DNA of 64,000 nucleotides from Agapetus fuscipes (GCA_951799405.1 OX637333.1:28850785-28914784), one strand, 5' to 3'. Counted from the first letter of the stretch, positions 19,268 to 30,017 are shown. The notes: generated from the letters alone by a model not told the origin. Program-made: numbers and translations.

Positions 19268-19505
19268 CTGTAACTGTAACTGTAACTCTGTCGCCATTCC
19301 GCTAGGGGTGGCCAGAGCCTCTGCAGAGTTGCCTCCATTTTTTCCTATCCTGACATACCTCTTTTAATTCCTTCATATCCATCACCTTTTTCATGCATTT
19401 TCTTCTTTTACGCTCACTTTGTATATCCCATTCTTTCACAATCTCCTCAATCTGATCACTCCATACTTTTCTCGGTCGTCCCTTCCCTCTTTTTCCTTTC
19501 ACAGG
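19268..19505 (-). mobile_element. RTE-like LINE 3' terminus
   Basis: GKRGKGRPRKVWSDQIEEI through RKCMKKVMDMKELKEVC to LCRGSGHP, with a (TGTAAC)n tail at 19270-19288. It is almost identical to the 23.3-kb copy. Confidence 0.83.
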
Positions 19506-19539
19506 CAAGAAAAAACAACTAGGTTTCTGAGCATTTAGA

Positions 19540-19832
19540 AAAATGCAACTGCAACTAAAACGCAACGCAACTAAGCTACACATATAGTGAAACTTCTTGC
19601 CGCGTTATCCCAGCAGGGTTTCGCATGTGACGAGTGGAACCTTTTAATTCAAGGGGGTTGGTTTTCATTTCTTGAAGGCTGAGTAAACATTACCGGTATT
19701 TTATTTTGGGTTTTTGAAATAAACACCGAAACGGGAAATCATTTCTGACACCCTCGCCTCGGTAGGATTCGAATCCGAGCTCACGGCATGGAATGCAAGC
19801 ACTCTACCAACCGAGCTATCGAATGAACTATG
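19540..19832 (-). mobile_element. SINE-B, right unit of a dimer (reverse)
   Basis: GCAACTAAGCTACACATATA (tail) to CCAACCGAGCTATCGAA (head). Joins SINE-C at ~19833. Confidence 0.84.
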
Positions 19833-20060
19833 AACGAGCATAGTCGTCGCTACAAAGCGCTAATTCTCAAGCAAGACCCAGTTGCTGTAAGACTGGATGA
19901 ACCATTTGAGACCAATCTTTGGAATAGGCAATGAATTCTCCAACCTAGCGAAAAGCATTTTCGAAAATATAAATGCTCTATTTGTTGTGCTCCGTCGGGA
20001 CTCGAACCCACAACTTTCCATTTACGAGCTCGAAGCGTTACCACTACGCTGCATTAGTTG
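19833..20060 (-). mobile_element. SINE-C, left unit of a dimer (reverse)
   Basis: TAGTCGTCGCTACAAAGCGC to the head complement near 20040. The B box GGGTTCGAGTCCC is present in complement. Confidence 0.82.
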
Positions 20061-20285
20061 TTGTTTGCCGTATAGACCTTTAAGCTAATTTTACATGAAC
20101 AATGCTTGCATGTGTACTGGACCAATGTGTCTTATGAAAACAGTTATTTTAAAAATATTTAAAACAACTCTCACATTATCGAGTTTTACGTTTTTTCTTA
20201 GCTCTGATTGAAGGTAGAATTTGATTCTGAAGACTGCATTAAAAAGTCATATTTAACAAAATTGGTCTATACGACAAACTCAGAG
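20060..20285 (+). mobile_element. Family-D MITE
   Basis: GTTGTTTGCCGTATAGACC to GGTCTATACGACAAAC. Core GGACCAATGTGTCTTATGAA intact. Confidence 0.82.
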
Positions 20286-20349
20286 ACATTTAAAATTTGT
20301 ATTTAAAAGTTTATAGAAGTGGTAGAAATTCTTAAAAACACTGTTTCCA

Positions 20350-20612
20350 AGTGTACTAAAATCTAAATCTAAGCTGCAAAGATATGTACATATCATTTTA
20401 AATTCATATTAAATGCATTCCCATAAGCAGACATGCATAATTTCGCGCTTAAACATGCCGCATCTGGACCTACAATATAAAAAACCCAATCTCAAATAAA
20501 CATAAGCCCTGCAACTCTTGCCGACCTTCCCTGAAAAGGGGTGACATTGGCAAAGTGAACCATTTTTACAGTATGGGTGGTCAGTCGCATACCAACCTAT
20601 CACTCAAGGAAT
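20350..20612 (-). repeat. RepA copy, full length
   Basis: AAGCTGCAAAGATATGTACA to CCTATCACTCAAGGAA. The hairpin is ACATGCCGCATCTGGACC. Confidence 0.85.
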
Positions 20613-20714
20613 ACAAGCAATTAATACATTCAAATATATATAAAACAAATAAACTCTAAACAATTAAACAGTAAAAAAATAAATAATAATAATGATAATT
20701 TAAAAGCCTCAGCT

Positions 20715-20800
20715 TTAACCGCCAGCATTACAGATCAACCGCCATTTCTTTTGATCCTTGCATACTTCTTTCATTTCATCCAGAGCCATAACCTAATACA
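20715..20800 (-). mobile_element. RTE-like LINE 3' scrap
   Basis: The complement of CAGATCAACCGCCATTTCTT and neighbours encodes the 'MALDEMKEVCKDQKKW' end. It is a short copy of the 63.9-kb subfamily. Confidence 0.6.
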
Positions 20801-21212
20801 ACAATTTTAAATATTTTCGACCCTGTTGGCCCACCATACAACCTCGAAATTCAATACGGCCCTTGTGTAAAATAGTTTGGAGTCCCTTGGACTAGACTAT
20901 GGACCGGTCAAATCTAATAAAAAAAAATGTAAAAAGACCGTCCAGATTAAACCTTACAAGTAACAAGTGCCAGTTAAGTGAGTGTTGATAGAGGCAGATA
21001 TTCGTTATCTCACAGCATCTGGTTGTCGAGCAAATTGATCCAGATTGTCACCAGGTGGCGTGGCGACTGATCATTGGCATTACCAGTAACGAGCATCGAT
21101 ATCCCGCTGCTGGTAGCCAAGTATGAAATACAATATTTAAACTAAACCACTGCGCTTATTGAAAATATACTAAAATTAAAACAGCGCTTCTATAAATAGT
21201 TAGTTAAGGTGA
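20801..21212. other. Unassigned stretch
   Basis: No recognised family. Confidence 0.4.
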
Positions 21213-21345
21213 CAGGGTAGAACGGCACAGTGAGAAAACGACACGTGACAGAACAACACATGATAAAACGACGACGGAACATCTTATGAAGAAACGACAC
21301 TATGACAAAACAGCACAATGGCAAAAGATCACAAACAAAACAAAT
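21213..21345 (+). repeat. M element
   Basis: Starts GACAGGGTAGAACGGCACAG and has about eight CACATGACA-type units. Confidence 0.8.
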
Positions 21346-21389
21346 TTTTATTTTGCCTATTATGAGTCCTTAACTTATAGACAAGCGTG

Positions 21390-21622
21390 GCCGGTCCGTA
21401 GTTCAGTGGCAACACTTCGGACTCGGAATGGAAGGTTGCGGGTTCGAATCCCTGCGTAGCACAAAATATATATAATTTATATTTTCAAATTTGCTCTTCG
21501 CTGGGTTGAAAAATTTATAAACCTCTACCAATGACCGGTCACTAAAGGTCCATCCAGCCTTACAGCAACTGGGTCTTGCTTGAGAATTGGCGATTTGTAG
21601 CGACTACGACTAAGCTCGTAAA
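21390..21622 (+). mobile_element. SINE-C, left unit of a dimer
   Basis: GGCCGGTCCGTAGTTCAGTG, GGGTTCGAATCCC, then the body to CTAAGCTCGTAAAAAGGTCG. Confidence 0.88.
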
Positions 21623-21878
21623 AAGGTCGATAGCTCAATTGGTAGAATGCTTGCATTCCACGCCGAGAGCAAGGGTTCGATCTCAAGGTTTACTCAGGCT
21701 TCACAAGAAATGAGAACCAGCCATCCCGGGAGCTGGGAAACCCCCACTTTAACTGAAAGTGGTTGGTGTGAGGCCAGCCCCCTTACCCGTAAAAATAAAT
21801 AGGTCCCGAATCGCCAAATGCAGCCCCTTCGGGGATAACGCAGGCAAGAAGTTACACTATATGTGTAGCTTAGTAGTT
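21622..21878 (+). mobile_element. SINE-B, right unit of a dimer
   Basis: Head GATAGCTCAATTGGTAGAAT and the CACTATATGTGTAGCTTAGT end. The junction is the same as at 349. Confidence 0.88.
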
Positions 21879-21884
21879 GCGTGG

Positions 21885-22055
21885 GGCTACCTACCTTACT
21901 TGTAAAAATTAAGGCATACAATGCCGTTGCCACCTTACTCCTAGTTATAGGTTAAGGCGACATAAGTTGCAAAATAAACATAAATGTTTGTGATGTTTTT
22001 CATATGCCGTCTATTGTATGTTTTGTTTTAGGTATGTGATCTTTTTTCATGTCTA
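21885..22055 (-). repeat. M element, terminal block
   Basis: GTGGGGCTACCTACCTTACT then TGCCGTTGCCACC and GTTATAGGTTAAGGCGACAT form the non-repetitive M end, also seen near 37.36 and 52.70 kb. Confidence 0.72.
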
Positions 22056-22057
22056 TA

Positions 22058-22310
22058 ATCTATCTATAATCTAAGTTGCGAGGATATTATATTCATTCAA
22101 AGCTCTCAGATGTATGCCCACAAACAAACACGTGTAGTTCGCGCTTACAAATGCTGATTGTGTACTTACAAATAAAATCCAAACCGCAAATGAACATAAG
22201 CCCTGCAACTCTTGCCGACATTCCCTGAAACAGGGGTGACATTGGCAAAGTGAACCATTTTTTACAGTATGGGTGGTCAACCTCATACCAACCTATAAGT
22301 CAAGGAATGC
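22058..22310 (-). repeat. RepA copy
   Basis: A divergent subfamily with TGCTGATTGTGTACTTAC in the hairpin region. Confidence 0.82.
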
Positions 22311-22314
22311 GATG

Positions 22315-22480
22315 ATGTGTAATTGTGATGTACTTTCCTGTGATGTTATATGATAACGTCATTCTGTCATATATTGTTCTGTAATGTGCCGTCTATGTTA
22401 TGTTCTGTTTTAGGTATGTGATGTTTTGTCATGTTTCGTTCAGTCATGTGTCGTTTTGTCACTCTGCCGTTCTAACATGG
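22315..22480 (-). repeat. M element, remainder
   Basis: Continues the inverted M element after the RepA insertion and ends GCCGTTCTAACATGGAAC. Confidence 0.75.
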
Positions 22481-22689
22481 AACCGTCAGCAAAGCGCCAT
22501 AGCAGAGTTATAACGTATGGCAGGCAGCTCCTGCAACTTAGCACTAAAGAGACAACGTGGAGGCTTAATAGACACATTACAGGTTATAAAATTATTATAG
22601 CGGTGTTAGAACCTGATTATCAGATGACAGCCTCATTACTTTGAAAGGGAAATGAACTAAATACTTACATAAGTTTAAGGTTTTGCCAT
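22481..22689. other. Unassigned stretch
   Basis: Nothing recognised before the RTE fragment. Confidence 0.35.
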
Positions 22690-23450
22690 TATGAAGAGTC
22701 ATTTGACATTGTGAAGAGTCATTTGAAATTAATTACACGTGAATGTTCCTTGACTTATATAAATGGTACGAAAGTTGAAATTGTGGATGAATTTAGATAC
22801 TTGGGAAGTATGTTTGAAAAGAATGGAAAGATGACAAGAGAACTTGAGAATATGGTGTGCAAGGGAAAGCAAGTGGTCGGTGCAATAGGAAGAATAGCAA
22901 AGAACAAGCGATTGACGATGGATTTGAGAATGACGGTACACAATGGCATATTGTTACCGAATTTGATGTATGGAAGTGAAGCATGGACAGTGAATGATAG
23001 CAAAATGAGTAAAGTATGTACGGTGGAAATGAAGCATTTGAGAAGCATGACAGGAAAAACTCTGAGGGATAGAGTTAGGAATGAATGGGTAAATAAAGAA
23101 TGTAAAATGAAAGAGAATGTGAAAGCTAAGGTACAAAAGAATGTGATGAGATGGTTTGGGCATGTGGAAAGAATGAATGATGATAGACTGACAAAGTATG
23201 TATACAAAGAAAGTGTGAAAGGAAAAAGAGGGAAGGGACGACCGAGAAAAGTATGGAGTGATCAGATTGAGGAGATTGTGAAAGAATGGGATATACAAAG
23301 TGAGCGTAAAAGAAGAAAATGCATGAAAAAGGTGATGGATATGAAGGAATTGAAAGAGGTATGTCAGGATAGGAAAAAATGGAGGCAACTCTGCAGAGGC
23401 TCTGGCCACCCCTATCGGAATGGCGACAGAGTTACAGTTACAGTTACAGT
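22690..23450 (+). mobile_element. RTE-like LINE, C-terminal 245 codons intact
   Basis: This is the longest clean LINE frame in the window. The order is EFRYLGSMFEKNGKMTRELE (RT thumb region), LLPNLMYGSEAWTVNDS, MRWFGHVERMNDDRLTKYVY, KGKRGKGRPRKVWSDQIEEI and KWRQLCRGSGHPYRNGD. It is 5'-truncated and lacks the RT core. The frame then runs through a (TTACAG)n tail into RepA, so residues after the tail are not LINE protein. Tails of TTACAG or TGTAAC repeats mark other copies of this family. Confidence 0.88.
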
Positions 23451-23451
23451 A

Positions 23452-23605
23452 TGCAGCTTACCACCCATGCTGTTGAGAATAATTCACTTCGCCAATGTCA
23501 CCCCTGTTTCAGGGAAGGTCGGCAGGAGTTGCAGGGTGTATGTTCATTTGAGATTCGGGTTTTTATATTGTAGGACTACATGCGGCATGTTTAATCGCGA
23601 ACTTA
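23452..23605 (+). repeat. RepA copy, 5'-truncated
   Basis: Starts CAGCTTACCACCCATGCTG and runs to CATGCGGCATGTTTAATCGC, immediately after the RTE tail. Confidence 0.8.
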
Positions 23606-23930
23606 ATCGGCCTTCCCTTCCTTTTTTCCTCCCACAGGTATTCCCTATTCCATGAGATTGCGTCGTCTTCCATATTTTCAACTCACATTTTTCAAGAGTT
23701 CGTGAGAAAAAATCTGTTGAAGTATTCTGCCCGCCATATCCAGAAATAATTGGGCTCGGATTCCACGGATGACCCAATATAAGGTCCCAATATATTATAC
23801 AAGTTCCCGCAGGAATGCCGATATGTTTTTTGAATCGCATGTGAACGACTTTGGCCAAAGGCAAAGGTCCAAAAAAGAAGGGGCCCAACAGAAGATATTG
23901 TAGGGTTTTTTGGGTTCGGTTAGACTTCAA
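23606..23930. other. Unassigned stretch
   Basis: No gene or family that I recognise. Confidence 0.35.
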
Positions 23931-23934
23931 ACAA

Positions 23935-24160
23935 CGACAAAAACTGGTTTTCTTTTTGGATATTTATTTCCACTTAATTTCTTTGACAATTTTATATTTA
24001 TTTTTAACACTTTTAGCAACTTAAAATTATTTCACAGTTCAGCACCTCACATTTGTTTTTTGATCAAAGGCGAATATCTATCTGCTCTCCTGCACCCAAT
24101 TTTGCTCCTTATATACCCCAGAGACAGAAGTCTCTAGGGACTAGTTCATATGGCAGCTTT
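23935..24160 (-). mobile_element. LTR fragment
   Basis: AAACTGGTTTTCTTTTTGGA and ATATTTATTTCCACTTAATT, then CTTATATACCCCAGAGACAG (complement of a TATA region). Same type as 25814-26170. Confidence 0.6.
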
Positions 24161-24164
24161 TATG

Positions 24165-24300
24165 AAGATCATCTTCGTAATCATACTTCACGATGAAGAA
24201 GCCGATCGTAGAAATGGTCGAAACGTCCGGAAGCTCCAGCTCCCACAGACCACGGCAACAGATCCCGAAAAACCTCACTCCAGCACCACCAGAAATTATT
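24165..24300 (+). mobile_element. Ribozyme-bearing fold-back arm, left
   Basis: This arm carries the degenerate hammerhead followed by a conserved tract (GGAAGCTCCAGCTCCC, then GACCACGGCAACAGATCCCG) shared with the arms at 24525, 47590 and 60690. The tract ends near 'CTCCAGCA'. Confidence 0.7.
24186..24234 (+). ncRNA. Degenerate hammerhead-like motif, partner of HH3
   Basis: This plus-strand copy faces HH3, making a fold-back of about 400 bp. The first core base is A in place of C (ATGAAGA), and stem II has two mismatches, though GAAACGTCCGGAAG is kept. It is probably inactive. Confidence 0.5.
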
Positions 24301-24379
24301 TCTCTTTTTAGTGTTTATTTATAACTCAACATAAAATACCGGCAAGGCTTACTCAGTCTTTACAAGGAATGAGTACCAG

Positions 24380-24505
24380 GTTTGGTTTTTGAATTGTAAG
24401 TACACATGCAGCAATCGTGAGCGCGAATTTACACGTGCCTGTATATGGTCATGCATGTATTATATATTTTTAAATGTTAATACATCTTTGCAACTTAGAT
24501 TTATA
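24380..24505 (+). repeat. RepA fragment
   Basis: TTGTAAGTACACATGCAGC to CATCTTTGCAACTTAGATTT. Confidence 0.72.
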
Positions 24506-24514
24506 TTATTAATT

Positions 24515-24625
24515 TGCTGGAGTGAAGTTTTCCGGGATCTGTTGCCGTGGTCTGTGGGAGCTGGAGCTTCCGGACGTTTCGCCCATTTCTACGATGGGCT
24601 TCTTCAGCGTGAAGTATGATGATGA
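24515..24625 (-). mobile_element. Ribozyme-bearing fold-back arm, right
   Basis: This is the minus-strand copy of the same element as 24165-24300, containing HH3. The two arms are inverted around a RepA fragment at 24380-24505, which suggests a nested insertion. Confidence 0.7.
24567..24614 (-). ncRNA. Hammerhead ribozyme-like motif (HH3)
   Basis: On the minus strand: CTGAAGA (24601-24607), one spacer base, then stem II GCCCAT/ATGGGC around a seven-base loop. GAAACGTC follows, with predicted cleavage after the C. Stem I pairs CTTC-A-CG with CGGAAG, leaving one bulged A. The core is intact. Confidence 0.55.
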
Positions 24626-24774
24626 TGAAGATCTTGATGAGAACTGTGATGTCAGTGTGTATGCAATGAGGGCTTATATGTCTACCATCTTGCTTCTACA
24701 GTGTGTGTTTGTTGTTTTGAAAGCACCATCTATTACTTTTATTACACATACGTTTTTCTCTTGAATATAATTTG

Positions 24775-25012
24775 CCACCAAGTGCTGATTCACTGATTTA
24801 AGCAATCGGGGATCAAATCATTTTACTGTGTGTAAGCTCTCATAGTAAGTGAACTAATTATAACGAAGTACTCATGACAAACTTCTAAACTACAGGACTT
24901 TCACACTGTTTAGTGTTTTCTCTTAAGGTAAATAGGGGCAAATATGCATTTATCTGAGAAACCCATGTTAGCTTCATATGCCACTGATTCAGTTATACCT
25001 TTAAGGTATAGA
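24775..25012 (-). mobile_element. Family-E MITE
   Basis: GTGCTGATTCACTGATTTAA to GTTATACCTTTAAGGTAT. Includes TAGTAAGTGAACTAATTATA. Confidence 0.75.
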
Positions 25013-25262
25013 ATTATGGTGTTTTCATGAGTAAATTGGATTAATCCGATTAAAAAGAGATTTAAGCACTGCCTACACAACATTTCACATTATTTTCTCC
25101 GTGTATTTCATTTGGTAAATCCTTCCCCCAGCGCTTGTTTGTCTTATCCGCCATATGATCCAGAGATGACATTAAAATGTGATTGTCTTAAGAATCACAT
25201 TCTTCACAATCTGAGCTAAAAAAGCACGCAAAACACGATAATGTGAGAGTTATTTTAAATAT

Positions 25263-25643
25263 TGTTATGTAGATATTAGAATAGGTATTAGTTATAGTTA
25301 TAGGAATTCTGTATTATATTGTGTGGGTAGGAATCATTGAATAAAAATACTTGAAGCATCGAGAAATAATGATTACTACGCCTTTCTGGAACTGTCTAGC
25401 GAATATAGATCTAGATTGTACTGTTTTGAAGAGTATAAGAAGGGTGCGAGTTGCTTGCAGAACCAGTATCCTACGAGCTTTGCAACTACATTGAACTAAG
25501 TTAAACAGTGAACAAAAACCAAGTGTAATGGAATAGTCGAGACTACCTTTGTGAAAATAAATTATTAAAAGTGTAAAATAAACAACTGTATAAGAAGACC
25601 AGTATTTTTAATTGAAAGACTGTTGAACCCTTAATTCGTAACA
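25263..25643 (+). mobile_element. Solo LTR
   Basis: TGTTATGTAG to TTCGTAACA, with ATAT directly on both sides. GAGTATAAGAAGGGTGCGAG suggests a promoter region and AATAAA occurs near the 3' end. Confidence 0.75.
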
Positions 25644-25813
25644 ATATGTTTATGATTTTACTTGGGGTTCTTTTAATTAAATTGTGATTTCAATTTATTT
25701 CACAATATAGGTTACAACAATGTATTGTTCACACTTAACTCTCTGCCTATAGTCTTCGCGTTACAATGTTCAAAGGAACTCTGGCTCTCACACAACCGCC
25801 GCCTCTATTTATA

Positions 25814-26547
25814 ATGTTGTGTTTTTAGGTTAGGATAGTCTTTTAATTAAAAAAACTGGTCTTTTTATTTGGATATTTATTTACACTTAATTTATTTGAC
25901 AATTTATATTTATTTTTAACACTTTTACAGGTCTTAAGCAACTCACATTTATTTCACAGTTTAGCACTATACAGTTGTTCTTCAATCAAAGGCGAATATC
26001 TATCTCCTCACCTGCAGGCGATTTGCGCCTTATATACCCATAAAAACAGAAGTCTCTAGATACCTATTTGCTAGAACGCTCTCGACCGCTCTAACAGCTT
26101 CGAGAGTACATTATTATTTCTAGATTTTTTTAGCCTATAATAATTATTATTGCTACTTACTCTGGTAGGTACCAGTGGCGAAGGGGGCCATACAAGCCGA
26201 TTCCCATCGGTTTCCCGTTTAAAATGAGGCAAAAATGATAATAAAGTAGACTACATGGTTTCAATGGGGAAACAATATGTATTGTTTCTTTGGTGTTAAA
26301 TGTATTTTTTTTAATTTGTGCCTATATTTTAGAAGCCGATGGGAACCGGCTTGTATGGCACCCTTCGCCACTGGTGCCTACCTATATTAATCTGCTATTT
26401 ACATAACAATACGGCTCATACCGTAGATTCTCGCGTATTCGAGAATATTCCACATACTTCCATAATGGATTTTTAGAAACACTTCCAGATTGTTCGACAC
26501 ACACCAGCGTGCTTAGGCTCACGCACGAACCCATACGTTCGTAACAA
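25814..26547 (-). mobile_element. LTR-like sequence, opposite orientation, hosting a MITE
   Basis: Reads on the minus strand from TGTTACGAACG to CACAACA, and contains CTTATATACCCATAAAAACA in complement. A hAT MITE is nested at 26173-26373. Confidence 0.6.
26173..26373. mobile_element. hAT MITE (CAGTGGCGAAGG type)
   Basis: CAGTGGCGAAGGGGGCCAT / ATGGCACCCTTCGCCACTG. The flanks GTAGGTAC and GTGCCTAC agree at 5 of 8 positions. Confidence 0.88.
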
Positions 26548-26665
26548 TATTTTTAAAATCAATTTCCAGTTTTCATAAGGCACACTGGTACAGTACACAT
26601 AGAAACATTGCTCATGTAAAATTACCTCTGTTGGAGATAAGACAAACCAGCACTAAGGTGAGAAA

Positions 26666-26850
26666 ATACATGATGTATAAGGCTGAGTTATGAGGAAGAA
26701 ATTCTTGCAATGCTTCTTGAACACCCATAATCCAAAATGACGGTCGTACATTGGGATGGAGCAGAACAGAAATATTATCGCTTTTGCAATGAGAAATTCG
26801 CAAATTGTAATAATTTTATTTAACACATTATTGTCATCATTCACCGGTCT
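26666..26850. other. Unassigned stretch
   Basis: Nothing recognised. Confidence 0.3.
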
Positions 26851-27092
26851 GTACCCTTAGTACGAGTTGCAAAAATTGAGTAATGTAAAGTTTACGGCAA
26901 TTATTAAAGAGTGATTTCCCCCAAAATCTGCCGTTTTTGTTTGTTTGAAATTGATTTTCTTCATCACTGTAACTCTTTTGCTAAGACCACAAAGTGTAAG
27001 AAACAAAAACGGCAGATTTTGGGAGAAATCACTCTTTAATATTTTCCGTAAACTTTACTTTTCTCAAGTTTTGCAACTCGTACTAAGGGTAC
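26851..27092. mobile_element. Palindromic MITE, GTACCCTTAGTACGAG ends
   Basis: The left arm, GTACCCTTAGTACGAGTTGC onward, is matched by its complement ending GCAACTCGTACTAAGGGTAC at 27092. The arms are about 110 bp around a ~25-bp loop. Confidence 0.9.
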
Positions 27093-27104
27093 TGTTCTCT
27101 ATTA

Positions 27105-27275
27105 GTTAACGCTTTAGTTTCGTAATTGGAAGGTAATGGGTTCGATTCCAGGCGGAGCATACAAAAATATCATATATATGCTATTTGCTAGTTTGAAATC
27201 GTCACCTGTTTTAATCGATTAATCACCAAAGTTCCATTTAGCCTAACAGGAACTGGGGTCTTGCTTAATTTTTTA
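27105..27275 (+). mobile_element. SINE-C, degenerate
   Basis: GGTAATGGGTTCGATTCCAG (B box) and CTGGGGTCTTGCTTAA. The head is poor. Confidence 0.65.
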
Positions 27276-27414
27276 ATATCTATGATCCCTGAGAACCGAT
27301 TTAAATCCATTTTTAATTAGAGATGAGCCATCAAAGAAATATATAAAATGAAATAAAAAATAATCAATTTTGTTACGATTAACGTTTTGAATTTAATGTT
27401 TTTTTGCACCGGTC

Positions 27415-27725
27415 ACACATATAGTCTAACTTCTTACCACGTTTTTCGAAGCGTTTCGCATGTGGCGAGTAGAACCTATTTTTTTTTACAAGCAATGGGG
27501 GAATTCTTACGCCAACCACTTCAATTCAAGTGTCGGTTTCCCAGCTACCAAACGGGATGGTACTCATTTCATGTGAAGGCTGAGTAAAGCTTGCCGGTAT
27601 TATATTTTGGATTTTCGAAACAAACACTGAAACGGGTTATCATTTCTGACTCCTCGGTGGGATTTGAACCCGAGCTCTCAGCATGAAATGCAAGCACTCT
27701 ACCAACTGAGCTATCGGCCGGTCTG
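27415..27725 (-). mobile_element. SINE-B copy, full length
   Basis: CATATAGTCTAACTTCTTAC to CCAACTGAGCTATCGGCCGG. The B box GGGTTCAAATCCC is in complement. Confidence 0.84.
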
Positions 27726-27729
27726 GCTA

Positions 27730-29120
27730 TGATGAAAAATGAAATATACTCATAGAAAGACATGCTCGATTAACGCTTAAATTTAGAATAAAAGAGAGAT
27801 TTAAATTTATTCTAACCATAAGTCAGTGTTGGGTACAGTTGAGCATAATTGAGTACATTTGAGTTTTGAGTCATTAATCTTAAATCAGGTGAGTAATCTG
27901 AGTCAAACCAGAATGGGTTTAATTAATTAAAAACGAATTAATTTATAACAGAAGTGAATCAATCATAGGAGTCGTTAGTGTGCTCTGCAGTGTGCATTGA
28001 CTTGTGATATCTGTGGACTAGAAACTAATTTAACGAAAATATTGTTATGGATTAAGTACTTAATTTTTCGTAAGAAAAAGAAATGTTGTTTCCAATACAG
28101 AAATTTATTGAGACAGACAGTGTTATCCAGAGGTATAAATGAATCAAACAAAGACTTACAACATGATGAAGAAATACAGTATCACAATAAGGTTAGAAGT
28201 TGAAAAAGCGTCGAGGCTAGAAGTTAAGGTTAGGGATCAACCTAGAAGTTAGGTCAACCTAGAAGTGAAGTTATTATTTCAAGCAATGCTATTTATGTCA
28301 TTTACAATATAGCCGTAGGCCCCTTCAAATAAAAGATGGTGACATCGAAATGATGACGACTAACGTCGTATATGGAATATTTCTTATGAAAGTCTAAGCT
28401 TTCTCCCATGACACAATAAATTGTACTTGTGGTCAGGCTACTGTGTGATTTATTAGATTACTTAATTTTACTTAGTTAAATATGTTACTTAATTTCTATC
28501 ACAACAATATATCAATGAATCATGAAGGAAAAGTACAATTTAATTAAAGTTGCAATGCTATCATTTATAATAGTGTAGACATATAGAATAGAGAATAGGG
28601 TAGGTACATAACAATATGCACTATATCTGTTTCAACTTCTTTAACCGAAAATAGTCCTTAGTTAGAAAGAGAGCAAATTTTTTTACAGGGTCATTTTGTT
28701 GTATACGAAAAGACTCGGGTGAAACTACCAAATCTTGCAAAAAAGTTGGTTGTTTTGAAACTCACGCCTGTGCGAGCATTGTGCGCACGCGTCATAAATA
28801 TTTTGATCGGTCAATTTGTAAAGGAAAAATGCATTATTTTCATGTGCAATTATTGGGGTTTGAAACACAAAATGGAGAAAGCAAGAAAACATAGGAGTTC
28901 ACAGGTAAGAACGTGTTTTGTATGACTACCCCACTGCTGTGTTTGACAGTACTGGGGTCAACTGTGCCCCATTCCCATAAAATGTTTTGTTATGATTTTT
29001 TCAGGAATCCTGTGCGGGAGGCTCTCCAAGTCTTGAGAGTCTTAGGGGTCTATGTCACTCTGGATTTACAGGTACAATTTAATAAAAATCTCGATTGATT
29101 TATTTTACACAATTTATTTT
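27730..29120. other. Unassigned, low-repeat stretch with splice-like words
   Basis: No repeat family seen. A 68-codon frame at 28719-28925 has no domain that I recognise. CACAG|GTAAGA at ~28905 and TTTTTTCAG|GAATCC at ~29004, then TTTACAG|GTACAA at ~29071, look like splice signals but may be chance. Confidence 0.3.
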
Positions 29121-29129
29121 AAGTTACGT

Positions 29130-29445
29130 TCCCATCTAGTTCGTTCACAGAGTTAACTTTTGTATTATATTGCTGGACAGTTCCGATACAAGTCTAACGC
29201 TACAGACATCTTTGGTCATTTTTATAGTATGGCATAAGGATGATTCTTGAAACATAGGGAACAGGGACATGCGAGATTTTGCAAGAATATTATATTTAGA
29301 ATATTCGAGCAAATACTTACACCATTGAACAAACACATATACAATTATTTTATAGACACAGAAACACACTCATACGGGTAAAAACACACAATTTCACATT
29401 CGTAATAGTATCAATGCCGTTATCTAATTTCTACTCCTTTATATT
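29130..29445 (-). mobile_element. LTR-like sequence
   Basis: In complement it shares CATGCGAGATTTTGCAAGAA and AATATTCGAGCAAATACTTA with 38190-38410 and 40075-40200. Confidence 0.5.
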
Positions 29446-29825
29446 ATAACTCAACGGTGCTGTGTAATTCATCATATTGGAATGTTCATTGAATTTTAAT
29501 GTTTTGTTACAAAATAACACAAGATGGAGCGGAAACTAAAAAAGAGTACCTACATTGAACCGGAATATGAATTATTGATTCAAAATAGACACTTAGTACC
29601 ATATCGGTCAAATTAAGAAAAAACGCAAAACGTGTATCAGAAGAAAAAGTTGGAAGATTTGTGTATTTAAATTGTGAAGATTCATTTTAAATTAATATAA
29701 AGTATTGGCAGAAGAAATAAAAATAAAGTAATGGAAGAAGAATATAATTATTTGGTTGGTCAAAAGACATCAACGCCTAGTTATACTTCAAACTTCAAAG
29801 CGTGGAACAAAATTTAAGCTACATT
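29446..29825. other. Unassigned stretch
   Basis: No family or gene recognised. Confidence 0.35.
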
Positions 29826-29827
29826 GC

Positions 29828-29912
29828 CCGGCAGTTAGCTCATTTAGCAGAGTCCTCGCATTCCACGCCAAGAAAACGCGGTAAGAAGTTACACCATTTG
29901 TGTAGCTTACAG
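29828..29912 (+). mobile_element. SINE-B with large internal deletion
   Basis: GCAGTTAGCTCATTTAGCAG and CATTCCACGCCAAGA join directly to GCGGTAAGAAGTTACACCAT, skipping the body. Confidence 0.75.
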
Positions 29913-30017
29913 TTTAACTTTTTGGTCCTTCAGTTGGCTCTTGTTGATACTGAAATTATACAAAACAACAAACAAACCTTAGCTCTTAGGCTTTCATGGC
30001 CGTCTTCAGATGATTAT

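Larger units (their letters stand above)
25120..26665 (-). mobile_element. Family-D MITE split by an LTR insertion
   Basis: D halves lie at 25120-25262 and 26548-26665. Joined, they read as in other D copies, which defines a 1285-bp insertion with ATAT at both edges. Confidence 0.75.

Noticed and set aside
22755..23207. Membrane-protein-like frame rich in F, L and S on the minus strand
   Set aside because: Antisense shadow of the lysine/glutamate-rich LINE frame.
22711..23655. A 314-codon host gene
   Set aside because: The first ~245 residues are the C-terminus of an RTE-type LINE and the rest is read-through of its tandem tail and RepA.
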